NCBI RefSeq assembly: GCF_000143415.4
Contig: NW_003314274.1
Location: 2,325,663-2,389,662 of the forward strand
Length of the DNA stretch: 64,000 bases
Source of the DNA: Selaginella moellendorffii
Lineage: Eukaryota > Streptophyta > Lycopodiopsida > Selaginellales > Selaginellaceae
Direction: 5' to 3'
The position numbers and the translations under genes were made by a program. How positions within the stretch are numbered: the stretch's first letter is position 1; the number at the start of each line of letters is the position of its first letter. The notes below the pieces were generated by a model, which did not search any database, was not told the origin of the DNA, and worked only from the letters and a program-made list of their open reading frames with translations. This document shows positions 13,601-25,407 of this stretch, in pieces.

Positions 13601-15314
13601 AGTAAGTGCCATTGATGTTGAAAGAATGAAGAGGAAGGAAGAGATGAAAAATCGTGCAGCTCAGGGAGCCTCCACGGCAGAGCACGGGGAGCTTGCTTTG
13701 TTGACAGTGGACGCTCCAAAATCTTCATCACAGGATCGAATTGCTCTTCGACCACCTATGTTACAGGTACGTTGATTGTTGGCCTAAGTTGCTCGTTAAA
13801 TTTATTTCTCTTGCAGGTTGTCCGACTTGCTTCATTCCACACTGCTCCTTCGATTGCACCGTTTGTATTCACCAAGCACACCAAAGGGGAGGTCGAGGCC
13901 ACCGGCAGCCAAAAGGATTTGGAAGACAAGAAAGTTGCAGACGTTGCGATAGGCGGAGGTGGCGTCGCTGTAGCCGTATCAAGATTACCTATAGAGCAGA
14001 AGCGTCCTGTAGGACCTCTGGTGGTGGTGGGAGTCCGAGATGGCGTCCTTTGGATTGTTGACAGGTAACTGGATTGCATACATTTAACGGAGCGTAACTT
14101 GAGTATGGACGTGCACTTGTCCTACAGGTTCATGGTTGCCCACGCGATATGGCTTAGTCATCCTGGTATCCGCTGCCGATGTCTTGCTGCTCACGGAGAC
14201 GCTGTTAGCGCTGTGAAATGGTACGTTTTTCTGCATGATAGTACTTACTTTACCGGCATTTTATGTTTGCAGGGCTTTCAGGCTTGGACGAGAGCACCAT
14301 GACGACCTTGCTCAATTTATGCTAGGCATGGGATATGCTACTGAAGCTTTACATCTGCCGGGCATTTCGAAGAGGTTTAGCACTTACATTTGGTTCTTTT
14401 GTTGAGTGAGTTCCTGTTCTGTAGGCTGGAGTATGAGCTCGCGATGCAGAGTGGGGATTTAAAGAGAGCTTTGCAATGCCTCGTCACGCTAAGCAATAGC
14501 AAAACTCTTGGACAAGAAGCTGATGCAGTCAGTCTCGCCTTGACAACGAAGGAGAAAACAAGCGACGCTTTACAAGGCATTGTGAAGTTCTCTAAGGAGT
14601 TTCTTGAGCTGGTAGATGCCGCCGATGCCACCGCACAATCTGAGATCTCAACTGAAGCGCTGAAGAAGCTGGCAGTGGCTGGTGCGGTCGAAGGTGCTCT
14701 AGATCCTACCGTTCTTCGAGCACTGTCTCTGAGGCTTGCTGCACACGGAGAGATGACCCGTTTAGCGGTAAAGCTTTATACTTCTTTTCGGTTTTATTGC
14801 TCGATATCTGATCGCCTTGCCAATGCAGCTACTGGTGAACAGCATGATGGGAGCAGGCCATGGTCGGGAAGCAGCCATTGCAGCCGCACTTCTAGGAGAT
14901 CCTGCTATATCAGAAAAGGCATGGCAAGAGACAGGCATGATCGCAGAAGCGACACTTCACGCATATGTAAGTAACTGGCCTCTCCTCCAACAAATTCCAA
15001 ATGTCTTATGGTTTCATTCACAGGCTCACGGAAGGCCGTCCTTGAAGTCACTGCTTGAGCGCTGGAACCGCATGCTACAACTGGAGCAGGAGATACGCCC
15101 GACCGAGCTGCTCTCCATGGAGAAGGAAGCGGTGCTGGAAAACCTGGCAGAGCCGACGAAGAAGGCAGCAATTGAGATTGTTCCGCCGGGTCTTGTGGCT
15201 TCGACGCAGCAAAAGAAAGCAGCACTATCAACAGCGGCAGCAGCGGCAACTCCGGTTCTCATGTTGGAGGCTCCTCCTCTCCGTGCTCCAGCTCCACAAA
15301 CGGTTGCAAGTTAA
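10667..15314 (+). CDS. TWD40-2: TWD40-2, WD40 subunit of the TPLATE endocytic complex
   Basis: Twenty-one exons: 10667-10798, 10844-10928, 10994-11033, 11098-11349, 11402-11501, 11561-11635, 11692-11790, 11845-11961, 12009-12124, 12175-12274, 12335-12660, 12710-13040, 13095-13243, 13299-13517, 13580-13766, 13817-14064, 14128-14220, 14273-14374, 14425-14767, 14829-14966, 15024-15314. They sum to 1180 codons in one continuous frame. The protein starts MLRLRAFRPSNDKIVKI and follows the Arabidopsis AT5G24710 product almost exon by exon: WD40 repeats over about residues 10-480, an alanine-rich linker near 545-565, a second beta-propeller region to about 830, then a helical C-terminal solenoid. The family member is part of the eight-subunit TPLATE complex, an adaptor at the plasma membrane for clathrin-mediated endocytosis in plants. 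Introns are 45-72 bp. The stop codon lies only about 150 bp upstream of the next gene's start. No damage seen. Confidence 0.95.
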
Positions 15315-15464
15315 AGGTCCGACGTCACAGCAGCAGGGAATCGACGACAGGAACCACTTCTCCAAGTTTTCAGGGTCTTCGTGCCTTTGGAGCATGACAA
15401 CGAGGGTGCCAAGTGGCGGAGGGCCATGGTTTTAGGGTGTCAGACGAAAGGACAGGTCACCGCT

Positions 15465-17214
15465 ATGAGCAGGAGGACAATGCTTCACGCGGCAGTGATG
15501 CGGTATCTTTCCAACGTCACAAGCGGTGCCAGTTCTCCATCGCCCTCTTCTATCTCCGGTAGTTTTCGCAAGAGCTCGAGATCATTGGCTCCAAGTTTCG
15601 GGCTTCCGGGTTCCAGTCCACGGGTGTTGGGTGCCAGCTCTGGATTGTCTATTGTCAGTCCTTGGAGTTTTGGATTACTGGGCATTGAGCAGCGGAGGCA
15701 TTTTGCGGCTTCTTCAGCTCCCGACACTCCTGCTGCCAGTGATCCCGAGGTTCCGGCGAGTGTGATCAGTAGTACCAGCAAAGAGTTGTGGGAAAGCGTC
15801 AAGGAGATGAGCGCTGAGGCGTCCAACTACACAAAGCAGACGGTGATCCCCAGCTTGCAGCAGTGGCTGGATCCAACGTCTCCCTACACAATGCAAGGCT
15901 TGATTCCTACCACCCTCGCGCTCGCCTCGTGCGCAGCGGCATGGCTTGTGCTCCCGAGAGTTCTTCGTCGGCTCCACAAGTACGTGGAGGAAGGGCCTAC
16001 GACTAGTTTGCTTGGAAAGTCGGAGAAACACCCGTACGAGATGAGTATGTGGGCAGCACTGGAAGATCCAACGCGCCTTTTCCTCACGCTCGTAGCCTTC
16101 TCTCAGCTGTAAGTTGTTTTCTTTTGCTTGATCTTGTTGAGGGACTCGATTTTTTCTGTTCAGGGGAGCACTGGTCGCACCGACCACCGTCGTATCCCAT
16201 TTGGAACTGGCGTGGCGAGGAGGACTATTGCTCAGCGGGCTGTGGTTCCTCCACAGATGGAAGAGTGTATTTTTCTCTCGCCTCCTCGTCGGAAAGGCGT
16301 CTAGCAAGGAGGAGCTCGAGCGTTATCTGGTCTTGGACAAGGTTTCATCGATTGGTATAATTGTGCTGGGAGCCATGGCTCTGGCTGAGGCATCTGGCGT
16401 TCCCCTCCAATCTGTTCTGACCGTCGGAGGGATTGGAGGTGAGTTGTTAGAGTACTATAAGTCTTTCCTCGTTTCTATGCCAACCTTCTAACTCAAGTTT
16501 CCTGTGACACGCAGGTATAGCAACAGCATTCGCAGCCCGTGACGTTCTTGGAAATGCACTGAGTGGTATAATTCTCCAGTTCATCAAGCCATTCTCCGTG
16601 GGGGATTATATCACCGTAAGTTGCACTCTTTTTGGCTCCGTTTCTTGTAACACGAGAGCTCCTTGCAGGCTGGAAACATCGACGGACAGATCGTCAAAAT
16701 GGGACTCCATTCGACAACGCTGTTGAACACAGACAAGATTCCCATGATGGTTCCAAACTCGTTCTTCTCCAGCCAGGTTTGTTTCTCTGCCTGTTGGTTC
16801 GCTAAACAATACTGGCCTTCTTCTAGGTGATTGTCAACAAGTCTCGCTGTCCAAAGCAGGCAATTAAGTCGCGGATTTACATCCGGTGCTCGGACATCGA
16901 CAAGGTTCCCGTGATCACAGACGAGGTCGTAGAGCTCCTCAAGACTCATCCCAAGATCTTGTCCGAACAGGATAGCCCTCTTTGCTACCTCTCCAAGACG
17001 GCCCCGACTCATCTCGAGCTCACATTCTCTTGCGACATCCAATCTTTGGTTAGTGAGCCAACTCAAATGATCTCCTTGCCCAAGCTTCTAGTTGACATCC
17101 TTGTTTCCTTGATGGCAGAACAAACGCGAAGTGTTGGCCCTGGAGCAGGAACTTCTGGTGAGAGCAGCAGAGGTGGTCCGAAAATCTGGTGCCGCTCTTG
17201 GAGCTCCCGCTTAA
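15465..17214 (+). CDS. MSL1: MscS-like mechanosensitive channel, mitochondrial type (MSL1-like)
   Basis: Six exons: 15465-16108, 16164-16438, 16515-16615, 16669-16776, 16827-17048, 17119-17214, giving 481 residues (the family member in Arabidopsis is close to 500). The start at 15465 gives MSRRTMLHAAVMRYLS, a basic presequence typical of mitochondria; in-frame ATGs at 15381 and 15426 are alternatives, but a telo-box-like TTTTAGGGT lies between them and 15465. Membrane segments lie at about residues 146-166 and 215-300, followed by the pore helix at 307-335 (words ATAFAARDVLGNALSG) and the beta domain with VPNSFFSSQVIVNKSR. MSL1-type channels sit in the inner mitochondrial membrane and release ions when tension or potential rises. 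The C-terminal coiled segment is short, as in MSL1. The family is clear; the exact subtype and targeting are inferred. Confidence 0.9.
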
Positions 17215-18678
17215 AAAGCTTCTTCCACCCGAATCAATGCCTCATATTCCTGCTGCTCGTTTTGGTTTTCACCATCGATTTGATGGATTGTAAGTACAAA
17301 CGTTTGAAGGTTTTGTTTGCTCCATGGTCAAAGATGAAACAGCTCCTTGTCACGCGATGTTCTTCCTGTTTGAAACAATATAGGAGTCCCTCCTTGTCCT
17401 CGTGTCCGCCATCGTCTAAATCAATGAGTAGATCGCGGTTGGCGAACTACAGCCAAATGGCCAGCTATGAAAGGAAAAAAGTATACTTATTCATGCAACT
17501 AAAAGGAACTTAAACATCAAGACAACGATTTTAGCCATTGTAGTTTTGCTAAACCTCGGACGTGAAGAAAATAGAATGAAATAATCCAATGCCACAGGAC
17601 ACCTCCCGTGGCCTCCACTACAATAGCCACGGCATCTTCCTAATCCTGGGAATCTAAATCATAGAAGCAACGCATGTGGAAAATAAATACTCGTACATGG
17701 CGAGCCAACGAAGGAAAGAGCAAAACCATTGCCTGTCAATTCATTGTATCCTTATAGGTCTTCTCATGAGATTTTCACGCCCAGTCTTCACAAACAACAC
17801 AGTTCGTCGCGGTTGTGATTGACAGCCACCTTGTTTTGGAACTCAGGAAGAATTTTCAACTTTTCATATTACAATCAAAATTATGCTCACAAGGTGTGGA
17901 CTCAAATAAAGTTTGTAGCAAGTACATGATTTCTACACATTCTACAAGTAATCAGGATGACCTCTAATCTTTTTCTATCTAGCATGAATTGGAAATCTTT
18001 TAAGTTTAAATCTATCTTCAAGATCTTTCACATCAACTTGAAGCACCTTATATATTTTGTTGCCCTTCATCACCTAACGAATGAGTGCTATCATCACCAT
18101 CTTACTCAATTGGAATTTGCTTCCCACATTTTCTTTTTTGTATAAGCTGGTATCTTCTATAGCTGAAGATCAAGTATAAAGTCTGCCTTTCAATATTATA
18201 CTTGCACTCTTACTTACTTGAAACGCATAGAAGTTTTTTGTATTTTACACTCGACAACCTTATCAGGCGTGTGTGTACGAATGTCACATCCACTGTGAGA
18301 ACCTGGCAATTAGTAGCCCTATATATCCATTAACAATCTTGCGCACAACCCATTAAAGGAATTCCTTAGAACACGCTAGGAACTCCTTCATAATGGCATA
18401 GTTTCATAATTTAATGTTTACAAAAAATTATTATTAACGAATGTTTATGTGAAAAAAATAGCATCTAAAAAGTTAAATCAAGAAATGCTTAGGACGCTAT
18501 CTACATCATGCATACTGTTTCCGTCTCTGGCAAAGCTCTCCAGCTTTCTGAAGAGCACACGACCACAGCATTTGAACACATTTACAACATCAAACTCATT
18601 CATTCAAATATACTATATTCATGCATTCACTCATATTAGACCATATTAACCTTCAAAGGGAACATTTGCGCATTATAC
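17215..18678. other. Intergenic region
   Basis: Contains the 3' flank of the MSL1-like gene and that of the convergent ATPase gene. Open frames here (for example 17957-18145 and 18449-18649) are short and AT-rich with no family resemblance. Nothing else seen. Confidence 0.6.
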
Positions 18679-20046
18679 CTATTGCGTAGCACCAGTATCA
18701 GCTCCGGCCCCCCGTTCCTGTGTAAACACACGTTGTCAAGTCGTAGAAAAGTTAAAACAGCAGCGCCTTACCTCTATGATTGACGCCATAGCATGGAGAC
18801 GCGGAAGGGACGGGGCCATGACAATAGGCCACTTTCCTTTGTACCATGCCAAGTCGTCCGCCCACGGACACAAGGAAGAACGATAGTGCAGGAAGTTGTG
18901 CTGCACCAAGCTGTGGAGAGCCACCCTCGAAATGACTTTGGAATCGATGAGGTACTGCACAGAGACGACACCACCCTCAGCCCGTGACAGTTCCGTCAAC
19001 ACTCCTTCGTACTCTTTGACGCTCCAGCCCGGTTCTTCCATATTCCATTTGCTTTGAACCTCCATAGGTTTGAAGCCCTTTTCAACGTCAAGGCGAGTTG
19101 CATCCGCCAGTATCTTGCACTCGGACGCCCATGCTTTTCGTAAGAGAGACTCGTCCTCCAGATACCAAGTCAGATTCTCCGCCAGCCTCTTCAAGAGCAA
19201 CGTTCTTCCACCAACAAAAGAAAACATCTTCTTCCACAAATCCTCTGGAAACTTGTATCCATCAGCACCCCAACCGTCACGGACTGCCATCAGGAAAAAT
19301 TCCCGAGCCTGCTCCTCAGTAAGGTCACCAACCACCCTCAACTGATACCTTTCAGCGCCAACACACAAGTCAAGCCAGAATTTAAAGAAGTCTTCTGAGG
19401 TGCAGAGAATCACATTGGCCTCCTGGCGCTCTTTCGTAACCATGATGAAATATGCGATCAAGGTCCTCAGGTGTTCTAGCTCCTCCGGTGAGAGGCTCCA
19501 CTCGTGGAGTCTGTTTGCCTCGTCAATGATCAAGGTCGGGAAGCCCCCGTCTTTGCCAGGCATAAATCGTCGTGCTCTTGTTCTCCAAGAGAATAGGAGG
19601 CCGTGGATGCTTTTCAATAAAGCCGGCAAGTCTGTATCCGGAGTGCGCTCCACAGCTTGAATGTGTGCGCTTAGCGCACCTGCAGACGCTCCAACAACGC
19701 CGGCAAAAGCGTCTACCTTTGAATCACCGACTTTGGGGATGTTCTTGGCAAACTCAGCCGCTGCTGCCAGAAAGGGACTCATCTGAGACTTGAGCTCCCT
19801 CGCAAAGCTGGCTGCAGTGCTGAATGTTCCGGCCCTCATGTTGATGTAGATAGGATGGCCTTGGCCAGTTACCTCCTGCCTCCTCGCAAACTCTGACACG
19901 AGAACGGACTTCCCCGAGTCTGGTGGACCAGTGATCAGCACCATACTACCTCTCTTGCAGAGCTTCGCCAGACCATCCAGCTCCACCTTCCTGTTGTAGA
20001 ACAGGTTCTCAGCTTCGGCAACGCGCTGTAGGATCCTTCTCGCCAT
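18679..20046 (-). CDS. STAND / archaeal-type P-loop ATPase
   Basis: Two exons on the minus strand, 18772-20046 and 18679-18717, joined by a 54-bp GT-AG intron in phase 0; the second exon adds only 12 residues before TAG. The product is 437 residues. Walker A (GPPDSGKS, residues 40-47) and Walker B (TLIIDEAN, 171-178) are intact, and the layout, with an alpha-beta ATPase core then a helical winged-helix-like tail, fits the ATPase group first described in archaea (Arch_ATPase, PF01637) within the STAND class. Such proteins act as signal-dependent switches or chaperone-like ATPases; no specific role can be read here. There is no signal peptide or membrane helix, so it is probably cytosolic. GC content and codon use match resident genes. 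The distribution in plants is patchy to my knowledge, which hints at old transfer, but I cannot test it. Confidence 0.7.
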
Positions 20047-21659
20047 TCTGCCCTAAGGTCGGCCCTAGCCTGGACGTCTCAGATGCTTTGCATGCGTGCT
20101 GGTTATTTTGGTATATTCGCAGTTAAAAACAAGTGCATAGCAGTCGCTGTTAAAGTTTTTGTGGTGGTAATGTTCGAAAGCCACGAGATAGTGAGTACAA
20201 AATACACAATCATATTAGATAGCTTTTAATGCATAAGTTTAGATACCAGAATCTTTTGCTAGTTGTGGAAGAACCCCTTTTCTAAGTGGACTGTAGCATC
20301 ATACATTTTCTCCAGAACTCGTCAAAGAGCTCATGGCAGATGGGCTGACATGATCAATATGAGAATGTTTAACTTGATCTCTTCCTCTGTCATAACCTCT
20401 CCATCCTCTCCCTTGGTTGTCAAGAGAACACTGAGAAAAGGGCATGTCATTAGTTTGATCTTTCTCACTTATGTACCTCTTAAAAACATCTCACTGGTCC
20501 AACAGTTGTCTAGAGCTCCCTCTCCTCCTCCTCGTCTGAGATGCTTAAGAACAAGCTAAAGACAGCAGTGAACATGGCCTTTTCTACAATCAGATTAGCC
20601 TTCAACTTCCATCCAAAACTTGTTAACGTGTTCTTTGATGATCATGCTTGCCCTCTTCACATGGTATAAGATATGACAAAAGCTCTTTACCTTCTGACTC
20701 TTCACTAAGAACAACCACCATTATCTAGCCCAGTTTTGATATTTGTCTGGAGTTCAGCCCAAAGGCTACTCTCTAGAAACCTTGTTTTACCATGGTTTGG
20801 GATCTCACCTAATTGCACTTTGTATTGACTCTTGCTCAGAATGTGATGATTAATTCATGTCCCACAAGCCTATCATTGATCAAGGTCCTCCTGGGAAGAA
20901 CATGTAGCTTGGATTGTTTACAGAGAGCACTTGGATGTGAGAAGATGTGTAGTTTATGTGATGGAGTTGGCCTGGAAGTCTTGAGGGATTTGATTTCATA
21001 AACAACACAAATGAAATTTATAAAGCACAATAGATGATCGAGTTCTCTATTAAATTTATTTAATAATAAAAATTTGGAAGATTAAAATTCTATCAAAATT
21101 TTGAATCTCATCATGCTGTAGATTTCTTATAAATCATAAATTATTGAGATTATTCAAAATGCATTGAGATTATATCATTAATAAATTCATTATATAAGAT
21201 ATACTTAAGGGGTATAGCAAGCAATTTATAATACCCCTCCCAAGAGTGAGGCATACATGGGGTGGTTGGCTTGGCAAAAAATTATCAAGCCTACAAGATA
21301 TATAAAATAAAATACATATTTGTGACTTATAAAATAATATTTTAAACACAATTTTGTTTTATTTTATGCATGCATTGATGGCTATTATGTATGCATGGAG
21401 TTAGTGTTACATATGTGATTTTTTGTGCTGCATAAATTTTGATTCCATGTTATATTTTATGACACTTCAATAGAATTTAGATTTTGGGTTGGGGCTTGCA
21501 GGTGTAACATTTTTCTGCATGTGAACTAAATGTTTTCAAATGTTATAGGCTAAACTTGCCATCACTATATGCTTGAAACACTCTTTTTGGTGAGGGTAAT
21601 TAAAAACACTTTGTGAATGAATGGATTTGCAATGAATGAAGAAGTGAGTGCATGTCCTT
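20047..21659. other. Intergenic region left of the repeat nest
   Basis: No supported gene. AT-rich sequence with short open frames only. The right part (about 21.0-21.6 kb) is outside the alignable inverted repeat but may belong to the same old element. Confidence 0.5.
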
Positions 21660-22110
21660 AGGTGCCCTAGCCATATGGCTAGAATACTAGGTATCCAAAT
21701 AGGAGTGCCAGCTACACTTAAATTGGGAGCATCAACCATTTGATCTCCCGATAGAGTTGAAGCCGGCTCTTGAACACTTCACCAAGTTACCCTGCTTGTT
21801 TATCAATATTCACTCTAACCTTAAATTCCTCAGTGGTTATATCATCATTCAATATATGGGTATAGCCTTCCTTGGTCACATTAGCCTTTTCTGGCCAAAC
21901 TAGCTCCACTAGAGTCTTCCCCCTATTATATTTTTAAAGCTCACGAAACCCCCTAGGGTTTAGGAGGCAATTGTTTTGGGCTTTCACCCTCGAACTAAGA
22001 CTCAAACTTGGTCTTGGTCACCAAACCTCTCAAGGTTTGGGAGATAATTGCTTTGGGCTTTCACCCTTAGACTCAGTCTCAGTCTTGGTCTTGGTCTCAA
22101 TATATCAAGA
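21660..22110 (+). repeat. Left arm of a long diverged inverted repeat
   Basis: Read as reverse complement, this stretch aligns with 31085-31540: shared words include GGTGAAGTGTTCAAGAGCC, AGAGTGAATA and GAGTCTT/AAGACTC next to AAACCCTNTAGGGTTT. By eye the arms agree at roughly three bases in four. The inner end enters a degenerate GAGACC-type hexamer tract (written TTGGTCTTGGTC here). The palindromic motif around TAGGGTTT followed by GGGCTTTCACCC occurs twice in this arm (about 21945-22005 and 22020-22070). Confidence 0.7.
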
Positions 22111-22845
22111 TCCTAATCACATACATCTTTGTGAATTTTCATCCAAAAGCTCTTACACCCCTAAAGCACATGTGTGCCACCTTTGCCCTCCTTTATGATT
22201 GTTGAAGTATGTGTATAAAACAAGTAATACTTGGCCCTAAATACCCTCTAAAGTCTTATGTATCATTATCAAACACCAACCGACCATACACAAAGTACAA
22301 CTGAGGAAAAGTGAGCTTGTTCCCTTAAATATGGATGCAAAGTCTATACACTTTGAGCTGGGCCACACTTATGCACACTTCTAATACTCTAAATCTGAAA
22401 AAACATGTGTTTCATATTTACCTAGAAAGTTTCAAGGGGGTTGCAACCCCAATTTGTGTGTTGTTGGCCAGTTGCAAGAAATCAACATTAATGTTGTCTC
22501 AATAGATGACAAAGAGAGTGTGGTGGTGTTGGAGAAGATGGATAGGGTCCAAATAGACCATATGATAAACTTCGTTTGTTCACATGAGTGCCTCCTCTAT
22601 GGCTATAACATTCATATTGTGAGACACAAATCTCTAAGCCCCAAAGTGGAGCCAAAAGAGTGCCACGTGATAGTGGCCGAAGTGAAAGCCAAACGAGCAT
22701 AACATGTTTGGACTAAAAGCTTCGATTTGAAAGGTCGAGAGTGGGAGTGGAACTCCCAATGAAGTGCTCAAGGAAGAAGCATAAAGCGAGCAATAAGTGA
22801 GTCTCTAGAAAACAGACACAAGAGGACCAACACATGACACGTGGA
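22111..22845. other. Interior of the outer inverted-repeat element
   Basis: No gene recognised. An 82-codon open frame (22454-22702) has no family resemblance. The stretch lies between the left arm and the minisatellite into which the chromovirus inserted. Confidence 0.4.
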
Positions 22846-22905
22846 AGAGTCTGAGATGGAGTTCGAGATGGACTTGAGATGGAGTCTGAGATGGACCCGA
22901 GATGG
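22846..22905. repeat. GAGATGGA minisatellite, left remnant
   Basis: Four to five imperfect 11-12 bp units of the form GAGATGGAGTCT / GAGATGGACCC. The same array resumes at 30851 beyond the retrotransposon, so this is the left half of a split array. Confidence 0.85.
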
Positions 22906-23829
22906 TGTAGCGCACCTGAATTTGGAGCTGAACTCCAAGCCCGTTGCACTACAAAACGAGGGTCCAATACAATCCCATGAGCACCAGCTCCCCGTATCCA
23001 GCAGTAGCATGCAAAATGGTGTCAGACGGAGTCTGGCACAATTTTGGCATACCAGTGGCCTAACGCGAGGAGGAGGGTACCCCACTGACTAGAGCAATTG
23101 GAGCTTGGGCTTAGACCCAAGCCAAACGCAGAACAAGGAGCGACACAATCCAGCAGGAGCCAACTAATGTCTTAGATGGTCGGACATGCATTCCAACTAC
23201 TATCCCTACTATACATTTGGAACCCCCCACAGGACCCAACCCCCGCCCCCCCCCCCTGAGGGACACACACTTTGGGCTTTCACCCCAAGCCTCCCTTAGT
23301 AGCAGGAGTTAGTCTCTGGGACAAATCCAAAACTTACCAAATATGGAATGGTGCTAGATTGCAAATTTGGACACGGGACGAACACCATTGTGTTCAGGCC
23401 AATCTTTACATTCTGTAGATATGCCAAATGAGCAAATCTAGACACTTTCCATAAATAGCATTTGGGACCGGAATGAGACTAACTCAAAGGGCATGATAGC
23501 AAGGGTGTTTGGCAGACACGGTAAGCTATCATTTAGCGAATATTGAGGGATTAGTCTCAATATCGTGGGGGTTCCTAACACTAGCAAATGCAAGTCGAGT
23601 TTCTCGTCACCATGTCAAGTATACTTGACTTAATGACAACTTAGGATTTCCTTCCTTAGTGCCTTTTTGGTCTAAGTGCACATGTGCTGACCAATTTCTC
23701 AACTAGCTTGGGTAGAGACCATAAGGGAACCAACAGTACTGATCTCCTGCCATTGTTGCAATAAGGAGAGAGTGTCTGTAAGGACTAGCCGACAAGAACC
23801 TTTCGATACCCGAAGTCACATTCATGACA
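22906..23829 (-). repeat. Left (3') LTR of the chromovirus
   Basis: 924 bp, TGTAGCGCACC at one end and ...TGACA at the other. Aligns along its whole length with 29985-30850. Over the parts compared by eye the two LTRs differ at several per cent of positions, more in the first 270 bp, so the insertion is not recent. It contains a long C-rich homopolymer at about 23241-23259. Confidence 0.9.
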
Positions 23830-23842
23830 CTCTCCCCCCCTT
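23830..23842 (-). other. Polypurine tract of the chromovirus
   Basis: Immediately inside the 3' LTR the plus strand reads CTCTCCCCCCC, that is a purine run on the element's coding strand, the expected second-strand primer. Confidence 0.8.
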
Positions 23843-24421
23843 AGGGAAGATCAATGTCCTCGTCGATGTATACCTGAGTCTAGCAAACCATCAAGGAAAC
23901 AACCCCAAAAGTTAACGGAAAGCACACTATGTGGGAAACACACCGACTTAAATGAGTTATGGAATGACCTCTCCTCTACGTCCAAAGACGTTAAGACTCA
24001 AACACCCTTCGACTGTCACCGACAAGGAAATGACTTGCTGCTCCGAGTACCACTCGGCTTACAAAGGAATGATACATCCCTGCCTGCAGGGATATAGGGA
24101 GAAGGCCAGAGGCCCAACTGCCCCTGAGCAAGAAATCAACCCTGTCGGGAAGATTTAGACAACTATTATAAATTGGTAGATTAAGTTGTTTACACAACCA
24201 CGCCCCTTTTCCAAAAGTGAGGCATCGAGAGAGAGGCAGGGACTTGTGATCAGTCTATAATAGTTATCCCCATAGTTATGGATTGGACCCCTACACCGAA
24301 GTGCCAAAGTTAGCCTGCCAAAACTGACCGAAGTACAAATGAGCAAGAGAAATGACACGTTTGATTGAAAGAAATATATTACTTTATTAATTTGCAAGAT
24401 TTATTACAAGGTTTACAAAAG

Positions 24422-24660
24422 CTATTGTTTATTACAATTCTCATACTCCATGACAAGTTTACGAGTATATGTAAGATTCCTAAGAGGCTCCCAAGTTGAT
24501 TTAGAAGATGGGTACCCTTTCCACTTAACTAAATATTCCTTGGTTCGACCACCATGTGCCTTACGGGACAAAAGGATAGCCTCAACCTCATACTCCGATT
24601 CACCATTAATAACATCTAGAGGTGGACGAACATCCCGAGAGCAGCCAAGATCCTTATGAT
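24422..24660 (-). pseudogene. Chromodomain end of the chromovirus polyprotein
   Basis: The minus strand frame contains a chromodomain: EYEVEAILLSRK, then EYLVKWKGYP, then STWEP, the standard three-strand core with aromatic cage residues Y, W and W. In chromoviruses this domain follows integrase and directs insertion to particular chromatin. It is separated from the integrase C-terminus by the TRIM insertion; the reading continues exactly across the insertion (words APYH and KDLG join). Confidence 0.85.
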
Positions 24661-24782
24661 TGTAAGCAACCAAAGGGAACGACTTGAGAGACGATCCATG
24701 GGGTTCAAATATAGAGGGAAAGGGCCCATGAACAAGAGTGCACCCCCTTTTCCAATTGGTTAAGGGTCTTGGGATATTTGGG

Positions 24783-24837
24783 GTTAAGCGTCCTTGGGCT
24801 TGAATAGTACTGGGCTGGGTGACCTCCTGGGAAGTCC
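24783..24837 (+). other. 5S rRNA-like segment in the left TRIM LTR
   Basis: About 55 bp align with the internal promoter and 3' half of plant 5S rRNA: GTTAAGCGT, CTTGGGC, AGTAGT-like GAATAGTAC, then GGGTGACCTCCTGGGAAGTCC. This covers the region of box A, the intermediate element and box C used by TFIIIA and RNA polymerase III. The 5' half of 5S rRNA is not recognisable, so this is not a true 5S gene. A second copy lies in the right LTR. Confidence 0.88.
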
Positions 24838-25182
24838 AAAACTTAGGAGCTTACATTTGGTATCAGAGAGGTCTCGGGTCCGACTCTGTTGGTTGGCTAA
24901 GGGAATCACACCACATGTTGATTGACATCTGGCTGGTCTAGTTTGCTCCCGCTAGGCTCGACCCGAGGGGTAGGGTGTCAAGAGAGCGGGGTTCTCGGGA
25001 GAGCTGCGGCTCTCAGCTTCCGTTCACGAGGGCGTGAACTTGCAGGGAAGCGTGGTGGATTGTAAGCAACCAAAGGGAACGACTTGAGAGACGATCCATG
25101 GGGTTCAAATATAGAGGGAAAGGGCCCATGAACAAGAGTGCACCCCCTTTTCCAATTGGTTAAGGGTCTTGGGATATTTGGG

Positions 25183-25237
25183 GTTAAGCGTCCTTGGGCT
25201 TGAATAGTACTGGGCTGGGTGACCTCCCGGGAAGTCC
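25183..25237 (+). other. 5S rRNA-like segment in the right TRIM LTR
   Basis: Same segment as in the left LTR, with CTCCCGG instead of CTCCTGG in the box C region. Confidence 0.88.
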
Positions 25238-25307
25238 AAACTCAGGAGCTTACAATGATATGGGGCCAGTAAACTGACATGAAACACATCATGAAGGCTG
25301 GACATCT

Positions 25308-25407
25308 CTTGTGGAATATCCAACTGATAGGATACATCACCAAGTCGTTTCAACACCCTTGTGGAATATCCAACTGATAGGATACATCACCAAGTCGTTT
25401 CAACACC
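25308..25407 (-). repeat. 50-bp tandem duplication inside the chromovirus
   Basis: 25308-25357 and 25358-25407 are identical copies. Fifty is not a multiple of three, so the duplication shifts the polyprotein frame just upstream of the words GDVSYQLDIP. Confidence 0.9.

Larger units (their letters stand above)
24661..25254 (+). mobile_element. Cassandra-type TRIM retrotransposon with 5S rRNA-like LTRs
   Basis: A 594-bp element with two nearly identical direct repeats (24661-24855 and 25061-25254), each starting TGTAAGC and ending GCTTACA, and a 205-bp non-coding interior. TTTGGTATCAGAG directly after the left LTR is an initiator Met-tRNA primer-binding site; a purine-rich stretch precedes the right LTR. 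The 5-bp target duplication ATGAT is present at 24656-24660 and 25255-25259. Each LTR carries a segment matching the 3' half of plant 5S rRNA. That combination is the hallmark of Cassandra terminal-repeat retrotransposons in miniature. It codes for nothing and would depend on other elements. The LTRs differ by only about two substitutions and one indel, so it is much younger than the chromovirus it interrupts. Confidence 0.9.

Noticed and set aside
22454-22702. 82-codon frame inside the inverted-repeat element
   Set aside because: Too short, no recognised domain; cannot be called a transposase.
24783-25237. Genuine 5S rRNA genes
   Set aside because: Only the 3' half is recognisable and both copies lie inside TRIM LTRs.
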